NCBI RefSeq assembly: GCF_006337165.1
Contig: NZ_CP040896.1
Location: 4,898,001-4,962,000 of the forward strand
Reading direction: 5' to 3'
DNA from: Hymenobacter jejuensis
GTDB lineage: Bacteria > Bacteroidota > Bacteroidia > Cytophagales > Hymenobacteraceae
Length of the DNA stretch: 64,000 nucleotides
The notes below the pieces were generated by a model that was not told the DNA's origin, ran no database searches, and saw only the letters and a list, made by a program, of their open reading frames with translations. This document shows positions 42,821 through 51,327 of the stretch, in pieces. A program made the position numbers and the translations under genes. Numbering within the stretch: position 1 is the first letter of the stretch; each line of letters opens with the position of its first letter.

Positions 42821-45070
42821 ATGGCACTGGATTATCTTAAACTACTGAATGAGTCGCAGGCGGCGGCGGTAATGCAAACCGAAGGCCCCTGCATGATTAT
42901 AGCGGGCGCCGGTTCGGGCAAAACGCGGGTATTGACCTACCGCATAGCCAACTTGCTCGAACAGGGCGTGGACCCGTTCAACATTCTGGCTCTGACTTTC
43001 ACCAACAAAGCCGCGCGGGAGATGCGGGCGCGGATTGAAAAGGTGGTTGGGCCGGAAGCCAAGAACCTGTGGATGGGCACATTCCACTCAATTTTTGCGC
43101 GCATCCTGCGCTCTGAAGCCGACAAAATTGGTTTCCCGCGCCACTTTACCATTTACGACACGCAGGACTCCAAAACCTTAGTGTCGCAGATTGTGAAGGA
43201 GTTGGACTTGGATGACAAGCTTTACAAGCCGGGCATGGTGCTGGGTCGCATTTCAGCGGCCAAGAACAAGCTAATTTCGGTGCAACAGTATGTAAATGAC
43301 CCCGTTATCCGGCAGGACGACGAAGCAGCTTTACGCCCTAAAATCGGGGTGATTTACCAGCAATATGCCTCGCGCTGCTTCAAGGCTGGCGCCATGGACT
43401 TTGATGATTTGTTGTTCAACACCAACGTGCTGTTCAAGGATCATCCGGATGTGCTGAATAAATACCAGAACATCTTCAAGTTTGTGATGGTCGATGAGTA
43501 TCAGGACACGAACTATTCGCAGTACCTGATTACCAGAAAGTTAGCCGCCAAGGACCGCAACATCTGCGTGGTGGGCGACGATGCCCAAAGCATCTACGCC
43601 TTCCGCGGCGCCGACATTCAGAACATCCTCAACTTCGAGAAGGATTATCCTGAGCTACAGGTCTTTAAGCTGGAGCAAAACTACCGTTCGACCAAGAACA
43701 TCGTGCGGGCGGCCAACTCCGTCATCAAGAACAACAAAGCCCAGCTCCGCAAAGACGTTTTTTCCGACAACGAAGACGGCACCCTAATCGAAGTAATCAA
43801 GGCTTCCTCCGACAACGAGGAAGGTAAATTGGTGGCTAACTCGATCTACGAGGACAAGATGAACCTGCATCTTTCCTACGACGACTTTGCCATCTTGTAC
43901 CGAACCAACGCCCAAAGCCGGGCAATGGAAGAGGCCCTGCGCAAGCTCAACATCAAGTACAAGATCGTTGGCGGCCTCTCTTTCTATCAGCGCAAGGAAA
44001 TTAAGGATCTTGTTGCTTACCTGCGACTTACGGTAAACCCAAATGACGAGCAGGCGTTACGACGCGTGATCAATTACCCTAAGCGTGGCATTGGCGACAC
44101 GACCATCAGCAAGCTGATTAATGCCGCTGAGGAATCGAACCACACGCTGTGGGAAGTGGTCAGCAACGCCAATTCTTTCCTCGCGACGCGCATTGCAAAT
44201 CCTATTGAAGGGTTTGCCGAGCAAATCAAGAGCTATGCCGTGTTGGCGGCCAAAGAAGATGCGTTTGAGGCAGCCAAGTTCATTGCCAAGAATTCGGGGA
44301 TGATCGAGGAGCTTTACTCGGATAAGAGCATTGAAGGCTTGTCGCGCTACGAAAACATTCAGGAACTACTGAACGGTATCAAGGAGTACGTAGATGATCC
44401 GGAGCGTGAAGACAAGTCGCTGGCAGCCTTTCTGCAAGACATTGCCCTCGTAACCGACGCCGACACCAAAGACGCCAAGGACGAAGGCGAAACAGTCACG
44501 CTGATGACCATTCACTCGGCTAAAGGTCTGGAATTCAGAAATGTATACATCGTCGGCATGGAGGAAAATCTCTTCCCCTCGCAGATGATGATTACGTCGC
44601 GCGCTGATTTGGAGGAAGAGCGCCGCCTCTTTTACGTGGCCATTACGCGGGCCGAGAAGAAGCTGGTGCTTAGCTACGCTACCTCGCGTTATCAGTGGGG
44701 TAACCTACGCAGCTGCGAAAAGAGCCGCTTTTTAGATGAGATTGATCCTCAATACGTTGACTTTAAGTTTGCAGCAAGCCCAAACCCCGGCGAGTCAACT
44801 TTCGGGCACGTATTGGAGCGGCGCAGCAACCTTATTCCGCCTGCTCCGCGTAAGACGGTAGCAAAAGGCTATACCCCGCCCGCGGATTTTCAGCCGAGCG
44901 ATACCTCCAATCTCGCTACTGGGCAACGGGTGGAGCACCCTAAGTTTGGCTACGGCACCGTTACCAAGCTGGAAACGCAACAAGGCTCGACCAAAGCCAT
45001 CATTCAGTTTGAAGAAGTCGGCGAGAAAACCTTATTGCTGAGTTTTGCCAAATTGCGCGTGCTCACTTAA
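42821..45070 (+). CDS. UvrD/PcrA-type superfamily 1 DNA helicase
   Basis: ATP-dependent 3'-5' helicase of 749 residues for repair and replication restart. SF1 motifs in order: Q motif LNESQAAAV, Walker A IIAGAGSGKTRVL, Ia LTFTNKAAREMR, II FVMVDEYQDTNYSQY, III VVGDDAQSIYAFRGAD, IV LEQNYRSTKNIV, V VTLMTIHSAKGLEF, VI ERRLFYVAITRAEKKL. The C-terminal segment with FGYGTVTKLETQQGSTKAII is the Tudor-like fold that binds RNA polymerase in PcrA/UvrD. Start at 42821 supported by the promoter box. Confidence 0.95.
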   Translation: MALDYLKLLNESQAAAVMQTEGPCMIIAGAGSGKTRVLTYRIANLLEQGVDPFNILALTFTNKAAREMRARIEKVVGPEAKNLWMGTFHSIFARILRSEADKIGFPRHFTIYDTQDSKTLVSQIVKELDLDDKLYKPGMVLGRISAAKNKLISVQQYVNDPVIRQDDEAALRPKIGVIYQQYASRCFKAGAMDFDDLLFNTNVLFKDHPDVLNKYQNIFKFVMVDEYQDTNYSQYLITRKLAAKDRNICVVGDDAQSIYAFRGADIQNILNFEKDYPELQVFKLEQNYRSTKNIVRAANSVIKNNKAQLRKDVFSDNEDGTLIEVIKASSDNEEGKLVANSIYEDKMNLHLSYDDFAILYRTNAQSRAMEEALRKLNIKYKIVGGLSFYQRKEIKDLVAYLRLTVNPNDEQALRRVINYPKRGIGDTTISKLINAAEESNHTLWEVVSNANSFLATRIANPIEGFAEQIKSYAVLAAKEDAFEAAKFIAKNSGMIEELYSDKSIEGLSRYENIQELLNGIKEYVDDPEREDKSLAAFLQDIALVTDADTKDAKDEGETVTLMTIHSAKGLEFRNVYIVGMEENLFPSQMMITSRADLEEERRLFYVAITRAEKKLVLSYATSRYQWGNLRSCEKSRFLDEIDPQYVDFKFAASPNPGESTFGHVLERRSNLIPPAPRKTVAKGYTPPADFQPSDTSNLATGQRVEHPKFGYGTVTKLETQQGSTKAIIQFEEVGEKTLLLSFAKLRVLT

Positions 45071-45120
45071 TCTCGTTGTATCTTACTGAGACACAACGGG
45101 ACAGCCACGCTGCTCCTGAG

Positions 45121-45160
45121 TCAGCCGCAGCCGTTGTTGCGGCTGAACTGGTTTTAATTC
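45121..45160 (+). terminator. probable terminator after helicase gene
   Basis: TCAGCCGCA at 45121-45129 pairs with TGCGGCTGA at 45138-45146; a weak T-rich stretch (GGTTTTAATT) follows. Confidence 0.5.
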
Positions 45161-45229
45161 TTAAGATAAAGCTCGGCTGGCCCGCGCAATACAAATAGCC
45201 GTTGTATTTTCGGCCTCCATTTTCCTCCC

Positions 45230-45928
45230 ATGACACTCCCCTCCCCTTATAAGCACGAATTGCTGTTGCGCGAGTACGGCAAAAGCACCTATGAATTGGT
45301 GCAAACGCTGCGCACAATCGAGGACAAGGCCGAACGCACCCGCCGCGCCCAGCAGATTGTCCAGCTCATTTTTCGCCTGAATCCAAGCCTACGCGATCAG
45401 CCCGATGCCCAGCAGAAGGTCTGGAATCACTTATTTGTGATGTCGGACGAAGATCTGGACGTGGACAGCCCTTTTCCCCTGCACAGCCTCGACTTGCTGG
45501 CAAAGCAGCCCAAAGCGGTAGCCTATCCAAAGCAGAGCCCCAAAATCAGGGCGTACGGCCGGGCCGTAGAACTACTGATCGAGCAGGCTATTGCTATGGA
45601 AGATCCTGCGGAACGCGAACAGGCTACCATCACCATTGGCCGGACAATGAAGTTCTTGTATCGCTCTCATAATAAGGAGAATGCAAAGGACGTCACGATT
45701 CTGAAGCACTTGAAAGAGCTGTCAGGCGGCAAGCTAGAACTGGACCCAGCGCAGGTAGAAGCGCAAGGGCTCTTCGAATTTGCCACCACTGGGCGTCCGG
45801 CACCATTTATCGTACCCCAACCTCGCAATGACCGTGACCCGCGCCGGGGGGGCGGAAACAATCGTCGCGACAAACAACGCCGTGGCGGCAAGAAAGGCCG
45901 CCAGGAACCACAACAACCCCCGCAATAA
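45230..45928 (+). CDS. DUF4290 family protein
   Basis: Protein of 232 residues of a family restricted, as far as I know, to Bacteroidota. The conserved part is the N-terminal about 190 residues (YKHELLLREYGKSTYELVQ, QIVQLIFRLNPSLR, KVWNHLFVMSDEDLDVDSPF), helical and probably soluble. The C-terminal 35 residues are Arg, Gly and Pro rich (RRGGGNNRRDKQRRGGKKGR) and may bind nucleic acid. It sits six bases before murA and is thus cotranscribed with it, which is the conserved arrangement I recall; function unknown. Confidence 0.88.
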   Translation: MTLPSPYKHELLLREYGKSTYELVQTLRTIEDKAERTRRAQQIVQLIFRLNPSLRDQPDAQQKVWNHLFVMSDEDLDVDSPFPLHSLDLLAKQPKAVAYPKQSPKIRAYGRAVELLIEQAIAMEDPAEREQATITIGRTMKFLYRSHNKENAKDVTILKHLKELSGGKLELDPAQVEAQGLFEFATTGRPAPFIVPQPRNDRDPRRGGGNNRRDKQRRGGKKGRQEPQQPPQ

Positions 45929-45934
45929 GTACGC

Positions 45935-47239
45935 ATGGCCGCATTTGAAGTAATCGGTGGGCAACCGCTGAAGGGCGAGATCGTGCCCCAAGGAGCTAAA
46001 AACGAAGCGCTCCAAATCCTGTGTGCCGTGTTGCTCACCTCTGAGCCCGTCACCATTAGCAACATCCCCGACATTCGCGACGTCAACAAACTCATTGAGT
46101 TGTTGCGCGACATGGGCGTGAAAGTTGGCAAGTTATCCACCGACACCTACCGGTTCCAGGCTGATGACGTTCATCTGGATTACCTTGATTCTGAGCAGTT
46201 TGCCGCGCAGGGCCGAGCGTTGCGTGGGTCGGTCATGATTCTGGGGCCCATGCTGTCGCGCTTTGGCCGGTGCCAGCTTCCTAAGCCCGGCGGTGATAAA
46301 ATTGGTCGTCGGCCGCTAGACACTCACTTTCTGGGCCTTGAAAAACTTGGTGGCAAGCTCACACTTGAGGGTACTGATTTTTACAAGATTTCCGCTGAGA
46401 ATGGCTTAAAAGGAGCATATATGCTCCTCGACGAAGCCTCAGTGACGGGCACCGCAAACATTGTAATGGCCGCCGTGCTGGCACAAGGCACCACCACCAT
46501 TTACAACGCTGCCTGCGAACCGTATTTGCAGCAGCTTTGCAAAATGCTGGTACGAATGGGTGCCAAAATCAATGGCATCGGCTCGAACTTGCTGACCATC
46601 GAAGGCGTGGAAGTATTGGGGGGCACAGAACACCGCATGCTGCCCGATATGATCGAAATTGGCTCCTTCATTGGCCTTGCCGCCATGACCGGCTCCGAGA
46701 TCACGATCAAAGATTGCCAAATCCCGGAGCTGGGCCTGATTCCGGATACGTTCCGCAAGCTGGGCATTGAGCTTGAATTCCGCGGCGACGACATTTTCGT
46801 GCCCGCTCAGGATCATTATGAACTGGCCACCTACCTCGACGGCAGCATTCTAACGATCTCCGACCATACGTGGCCGGGCCTTACCCCTGATTTGCTGAGT
46901 GTGCTGCTGGTGGTAGCTACGCAGGCCAAAGGCACGGTACTCATTCACCAGAAGATGTTTGAGTCGCGTTTGTTCTTCGTTGACAAGCTCATCGATATGG
47001 GCGCACAAATTATCCTTTGCGACCCGCACCGGGCTACCGTCATCGGCTTGGACCAGCGCAACAAGCTACGCGGCATCACTATGACTTCGCCGGATATTCG
47101 GGCGGGCGTTGCCTTGCTAATCGCGGCTCTGTCGGCCGATGGCCGCAGCGTCATCGAGAACGTGGAGCAAATTGACCGTGGTTATCAGTTCATTGACAAG
47201 CGGTTGGCGGCGCTTGGGGCACATATTAAACGCCTCTAG
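45935..47239 (+). CDS. murA: UDP-N-acetylglucosamine 1-carboxyvinyltransferase, fosfomycin-insensitive type
   Basis: MurA of 434 residues, first committed step of peptidoglycan synthesis: adds enolpyruvate to UDP-GlcNAc. N-terminus GGQPLKGEIVPQGAKNEAL with the catalytic Lys22. In the active-site loop the usual PGGCxIGxRP reads PGGDKIGRRP: the Cys that fosfomycin alkylates is Asp121 (codon GAT at 46295-46297). Other bacteria with this Asp are naturally fosfomycin-resistant while the enzyme stays active, so target-based resistance is predicted. Later motifs GSFIGLAAMTGSEI and the C-terminal domain are complete. Confidence 0.96.
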   Translation: MAAFEVIGGQPLKGEIVPQGAKNEALQILCAVLLTSEPVTISNIPDIRDVNKLIELLRDMGVKVGKLSTDTYRFQADDVHLDYLDSEQFAAQGRALRGSVMILGPMLSRFGRCQLPKPGGDKIGRRPLDTHFLGLEKLGGKLTLEGTDFYKISAENGLKGAYMLLDEASVTGTANIVMAAVLAQGTTTIYNAACEPYLQQLCKMLVRMGAKINGIGSNLLTIEGVEVLGGTEHRMLPDMIEIGSFIGLAAMTGSEITIKDCQIPELGLIPDTFRKLGIELEFRGDDIFVPAQDHYELATYLDGSILTISDHTWPGLTPDLLSVLLVVATQAKGTVLIHQKMFESRLFFVDKLIDMGAQIILCDPHRATVIGLDQRNKLRGITMTSPDIRAGVALLIAALSADGRSVIENVEQIDRGYQFIDKRLAALGAHIKRL

Positions 47240-47262
47240 TTCATCCAGTTAAGCTATTATAA

Positions 47263-47308
47263 TGCAACAAAAAGGCCTTCTGCTAATGCAGAAGGCCTTT
47301 TTGTTGCA
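47263..47308. terminator. bidirectional terminator between murA and membrane protein gene
   Basis: 21-bp perfect arms (47263-47283 and 47288-47308, loop TAAT) with A-run on the left and T-run on the right of the GGCCTTCTGC core. Serves convergent murA and the gene ending at 47321. Confidence 0.85.
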
Positions 47309-47330
47309 ATTGATTGATAATCAATCAATT
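47308..47330 (-). repeat. recurring 3'-end element, extended palindrome
   Basis: An 11-bp-arm palindrome centred at 47319 with the exact core TTGATAATCAA (47314-47324). The TGA stop codon of the membrane protein gene (47321-47323) is part of it, and it abuts the terminator. Confidence 0.5.
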
Positions 47331-47656
47331 AGCATATCCACTACCGATGTCACAAGGGAGAGCGCAATGCTGAAAATCAAGGCGGATAAGAAGCCGTCTA
47401 CAGCAAAGCCAGACAACAGATAATCGGCCAGCAACACGATTACGGCGTTGATTACCAGCAAGAAAAGCCCCAGCGTGAGAACCGTAATCGGGAAACCCAG
47501 GATCTTCAGGATAGGCTTCACGATGGCGTTTAGGATGGCCAGTACCAGCACCAGCCACAAAGCGCTCGTAAAGCCATCTAGGTGTGCTCCAGGTAAAAAC
47601 TTGGCCAGCAAGTACGTCAGGATGGCCGTTAGCAACAGTTTGAGTATAAAGCCCAT
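47321..47656 (-). CDS. small integral membrane protein, 'phage holin family' (PF04020 type)
   Basis: Protein of 111 residues with four membrane helices and the conserved loop LAILNAIVKPILKILGFPI followed by TLGLFLLVINAVIVLLA. This DUF360-type family is usually labelled phage holin family although it is a common chromosomal gene; no other phage gene is nearby. The frame is open 23 codons upstream, but the ATG at 47656 begins the first helix directly. Function unknown. Confidence 0.85.
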   Translation of the reverse strand: MGFILKLLLTAILTYLLAKFLPGAHLDGFTSALWLVLVLAILNAIVKPILKILGFPITVLTLGLFLLVINAVIVLLADYLLSGFAVDGFLSALIFSIALSLVTSVVDMLID

Positions 47657-47749
47657 AGTGCAAGAAGGGTTGGTGGAAAAAAAGAAGCCGGCCCGCCGCG
47701 TGGCGAGCCGGACAACGTTACGCAAAATTCGTTGCTGTGTTGGGCTTCC

Positions 47750-48859
47750 CTACTCCTCTTTCTCGGCGATGTCGATGTCGCGGGCGGCGATGCGGCCTTG
47801 CGACACGGCCATCCAATTGCAGAGGTGATAAAGCAGGCGGGCACCTACGACGCCGTTCCAGTCGGTATCGCCGGGGGCAACTTCGTTGAGGTCGCAACCA
47901 ATGATCTCGCGGCCCGACCGCACCACTTTGCGAATCAGATACAGGGCTTCTTCAAACTCTAGTCCGCCGGGGACGGGCGTGCCAGTGCCGGGGCACAGCT
48001 TAGGGTCTAAGCCGTCGATATCGAAGCTTAAATAAACTTTGGGCGGCAGCTGCGCAATGATTTTGTTGCACTGTTTCTTCCACGATTTGCCAGCGTACAT
48101 GCTGTCGCGCAGAAATCGGCTTTGGAACATCACCACGCGGCCTTTCGACTCATCGACAAACTCGGCTTCCTGCTGACACAGATCGCGAATGCCTACCTGC
48201 ACCAGTTTCTTGACCTGCGGCAGTTGCAACGCATTGTACATGATGGAGGCGTGCGAATACTCGAAGCCTTCGTAGGCCGGACGCAAATCGCAGTGCGCGT
48301 CGATTTGCAAAATGCCGAATTCCTCGTGCCGTTCGGCCAACGCGTGCAGGTATCCAAGCGGCGTACTGTGGTCGCCCCCGAGCACCACTACCCCTTTGCC
48401 GGCGTCGAGGTAAGCCCCGGTTTTCTGCTTAAGCCATTCGAGCAATTCCTTTCCCTTCGCCGTGACCTGAGCAGGCACTGCCCCCAGCGTTGCGCCTTTC
48501 GTGGCCGGCATGCCGTCTTCCAGCCACCCAATGTAGTTGGCAGCTTGCGGCCGCAGCTCGTTGCTGGCGTGTGCCCACGTTTCGTCGTCGTCTTCCATGG
48601 CCAGGCCTAAGCGCCACGCATCCGGAATGTCCGGATCGTAGAGATCGACTTGGAAGGAAGCATCCCGGATGGCCGCCGGCCCCTTTGCCGTGCCTGCGCC
48701 ATACGAAACCGTGACTTCCCACGGCACTGGCACTACTACTACCTGGGCTTCGTCCACGGTAAAAGGCAACCCGTACACGCCGCCCGAGGCATCGCCCAGC
48801 GCATTGGGATCGAAATTGGCAAGCTTTTGCTCAAGACTGGATTCGGAGGAAGAAGTCAT
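47750..48859 (-). CDS. arginase/agmatinase (ureohydrolase) family enzyme
   Basis: Manganese hydrolase of 369 residues. Metal ligands are in GGDHSTPLGYL, QIDAHCDLRPAYEG and SFDIDGLDPKLCPGTGTP, all intact. The family cleaves a C-N bond of arginine, agmatine, formiminoglutamate or guanidinobutyrate; members of this branch in Bacteroidota are usually named agmatinase or formimidoylglutamase. The ATG at 48859 is preferred to that at 48910. Last gene before the chemosensory operon on the same strand, 135 bases after cheC, so it may be cotranscribed though unrelated. Confidence 0.9.
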   Translation of the reverse strand: MTSSSESSLEQKLANFDPNALGDASGGVYGLPFTVDEAQVVVVPVPWEVTVSYGAGTAKGPAAIRDASFQVDLYDPDIPDAWRLGLAMEDDDETWAHASNELRPQAANYIGWLEDGMPATKGATLGAVPAQVTAKGKELLEWLKQKTGAYLDAGKGVVVLGGDHSTPLGYLHALAERHEEFGILQIDAHCDLRPAYEGFEYSHASIMYNALQLPQVKKLVQVGIRDLCQQEAEFVDESKGRVVMFQSRFLRDSMYAGKSWKKQCNKIIAQLPPKVYLSFDIDGLDPKLCPGTGTPVPGGLEFEEALYLIRKVVRSGREIIGCDLNEVAPGDTDWNGVVGARLLYHLCNWMAVSQGRIAARDIDIAEKEE

Positions 48860-48994
48860 GCGAAGAAGGTTGGTGAGGGGAGAAAATGGCATCGCGCCGA
48901 ACACCGACAATCAAAACACAAAGCTTTGATTAAGAAGGCATTAGGCGCGATTACAAAAAACAACGTATCCGCAATTCAATCGATACAAATTGAC

Positions 48995-49639
48995 TTAGAC
49001 AGCCGGTTGGCCGCCCAAGAAATCGTACGTACGAATGATATCGAGGATTTTGATAAATGTATTACGGTCGAAAAAGAGCATCAGGGGCAATTCCACGGAA
49101 TTTTCTTTGTCAGAAAATTGGGTGATTACCGAGAAAATGAGCGGCTGCACCATGGGCTGATTGAAAATCAGGCTTTTTAGCGAGTCGGCGATGTTGCCGC
49201 GCGGTGCCCGCGGCGGCGCGCCGTAAATGTGGGCCTTGAGGATGTTGGCCAGCTGCGTTACCAAAGCGCCGGTGATGATGTTGCTGATTTCCAGCAACAA
49301 CGATTCCTGCATCGCATCAATTTCGATGGAATCGGGAACATTCATGCGCAAGCAAACCCGCGAGAGGCGCTGCACATGCTGCCCCGAAAAAAACATGAGC
49401 GTAGTACCGTTGAATTCGCCTTTGATATCGGACTGAATGATGGCGTGTGATCCCTCGTATTCGTGCACTCTGTCCAGAATGCTTCGTCCGGGTACAATAT
49501 CCAGGTTCGGAACTTCAAGCAGCACTTTCTCCTGCGCAATGACGGCGAAGGAATCAGCAGCCCTCGCCAAGCCAATGTTCAGAATTTCGCGGATGATGTC
49601 CCGCTCCAGCTCCGTCATGTGCAAATCCATATGAATCAA
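48995..49639 (-). CDS. cheC: CheC-type CheY-P phosphatase
   Basis: Protein of 214 residues with both copies of the CheC/FliY/CheX active-site pattern (D/S-x3-E-x2-N): DIIREILN near residue 14 and SLLLEISN near residue 113. Two sites mean an active phosphatase that removes phosphate from CheY. It is the last chemosensory gene of the operon, 56 bases after cheA. In Bacillus CheC works with CheD, which is not in the window. Presence of CheC instead of CheZ is normal outside Proteobacteria. Confidence 0.83.
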   Translation of the reverse strand: MIHMDLHMTELERDIIREILNIGLARAADSFAVIAQEKVLLEVPNLDIVPGRSILDRVHEYEGSHAIIQSDIKGEFNGTTLMFFSGQHVQRLSRVCLRMNVPDSIEIDAMQESLLLEISNIITGALVTQLANILKAHIYGAPPRAPRGNIADSLKSLIFNQPMVQPLIFSVITQFSDKENSVELPLMLFFDRNTFIKILDIIRTYDFLGGQPAV

Positions 49640-49695
49640 TCAGTTGGGCGAACAAGTACAAATGCTGTGCTTGCTCGAATTCTGCAATACGAGTT

Positions 49696-51327
49696 TTATG
49701 GTCGCTTGGCTAAGAAAAGTCGAGTTAGGGCCGGGACATCCAGCACCAAACATACTTGTCCGCTGCCCAGCACCGTAACACCACCGAACAAATCGATGGT
49801 ATCCAATGGCTTGCTCATGGGCTTGATTACGATGTTCTGCTGGCGCAGAAACCGGTCAACAATCAATCCCAACTTGCGGTTATTATAATTAACAATGATG
49901 ATCTCTTGCCGACCGCGTAGCTCCTCGCGGGTAGCCAGTGGCAACGGACCGTCGCTGTTGTGAAGCAGGCGGCGCAAATCTACTACGGGTACGTTCTCCC
50001 CCATTACTTCAGCCAGCAACAAACCTCCCACAACGTGCAGTTGGTCAGGCCATAGCGAAACAACAGAATCGGTATGCATGAGCGGAATCGCGTAGCTGCG
50101 TTCTTCCAACTCAAACAACAGAGCCCCCTTTACGGCAATGGAAGTAGGCAATACTAGCGTGAAAGTTGTACCCTGGCCCAATACCGAATCTACCCGCAAC
50201 TGACCACCAAGTGAATCGATGGCCAGCTTTACGACATCGAGCCCGACGCCGCGCCCCGAAATCTCGGTGACTTCCTTCGCCATTGAAAATCCAGGCTCGA
50301 AAAGAAAAGCCCGCACTGCATTGTCATCTAAGCCAGCAGCGGCCTCAGCAGTGGTCAGACCTCGTTCAACGGCTTTGCGCCGTACGCTTTCTATGTTGAT
50401 GCCGCGGCCGTCATCAGAGACGTGAATCAAAACGTCGTCACGTTCGGTTTGGGCGTTGATGGTGAGCTTACCACGCGCTGGCTTCCCTGCTTTCTGCCGC
50501 TCTGCCGGCGTCTCAATACCGTGTCCGATGGCGTTGCGCACTAAGTGAAGCAGTGCGTCCGTGATGATTTGGAGAATGTTACGGTCAATTTGAATATCCT
50601 GACCGTTCAGTACCAACTCGATTTCCTTGTTCTCTGCCGTGGCAACGTCCCGGACGACACGGGGAAATTTATTGAACAACGATCCAACGTTCACCAAGCG
50701 CGCGTCCATAACGCTGTACTGTAGCTCGTCGGCAATGCGGAACAGGTGAGTCGCAGCGGTTTGAAGGGCGGGGCTTCCTATTTCCTGGCTAAGGGTAAGA
50801 ATGCGGTCCCGGTCGATAATCAGCTCGCCCACCAGATTCATCAGATGATCGAGCTTTTTGATCTGGATATACACCAGATCTGACAGCTCTAACTTGCGGT
50901 TAGCATTCTCATCGGAATTATCAACATCCTCAATATCAGGCTCTTCCCCACGCACCAGCCGATCGAGGTTGGCTTGCAAGGCCTCCACATTCGGCGTCGG
51001 GTTATTTTCGTCAACCGCCCGGATCATGTCGCCCAGCGCATCGACCCCAGCAAATAATACCGGCACGATGGAGCCCGCAAATTCGCGCTCTTTGCTTCGG
51101 ATGAGGCCAAAAATGGTTTCCATGCCGTGGGCTACCTCACCGATGTCGGCGTAGCCCATGGCGCGTGCATTGGCCTTTAGGTTGTGCATGAGCCGGAATA
51201 GCTCATTAAGTGCACGTTCGTCCGCAGGGTTTTTCTCTAACTCGCTGATGTGGCGGCCCATCGAGTCATAATACTCGAGTGCTTCCGCCATAAAGATTTC
51301 TCGGTATTCCTGCTCCCGTGTCTTCAT
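49696..51327 (-). CDS. cheA: CheA-type chemotaxis histidine kinase without P2
   Basis: Kinase of 543 residues. P1 Hpt domain about 1-105 with phospho-acceptor His48 in RLMHNLKANARAMGY, dimerisation P3 about 150-205 (DHLMNLVGELIIDRDRI), P4 ATPase about 205-390 (HLVRNAIGHGIETP, VSDDGRGINIES, GRGVGLDVVKLAIDSLGGQ) and a CheW-like P5 to the end. The linker between P1 and P3 is only about 45 residues, so the CheY-binding P2 domain appears absent. In the N box the usual DHG reads GHG. Its ATG overlaps the cheB stop (TAATG), so translation is coupled. Confidence 0.92.
   Translation of the reverse strand: MKTREQEYREIFMAEALEYYDSMGRHISELEKNPADERALNELFRLMHNLKANARAMGYADIGEVAHGMETIFGLIRSKEREFAGSIVPVLFAGVDALGDMIRAVDENNPTPNVEALQANLDRLVRGEEPDIEDVDNSDENANRKLELSDLVYIQIKKLDHLMNLVGELIIDRDRILTLSQEIGSPALQTAATHLFRIADELQYSVMDARLVNVGSLFNKFPRVVRDVATAENKEIELVLNGQDIQIDRNILQIITDALLHLVRNAIGHGIETPAERQKAGKPARGKLTINAQTERDDVLIHVSDDGRGINIESVRRKAVERGLTTAEAAAGLDDNAVRAFLFEPGFSMAKEVTEISGRGVGLDVVKLAIDSLGGQLRVDSVLGQGTTFTLVLPTSIAVKGALLFELEERSYAIPLMHTDSVVSLWPDQLHVVGGLLLAEVMGENVPVVDLRRLLHNSDGPLPLATREELRGRQEIIIVNYNNRKLGLIVDRFLRQQNIVIKPMSKPLDTIDLFGGVTVLGSGQVCLVLDVPALTRLFLAKRP

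Noticed and set aside
47321-47656. Prophage remnant indicated by the 'holin' gene
   Set aside because: This family is a common chromosomal membrane protein; no integrase, capsid, lysis or attachment site is near.
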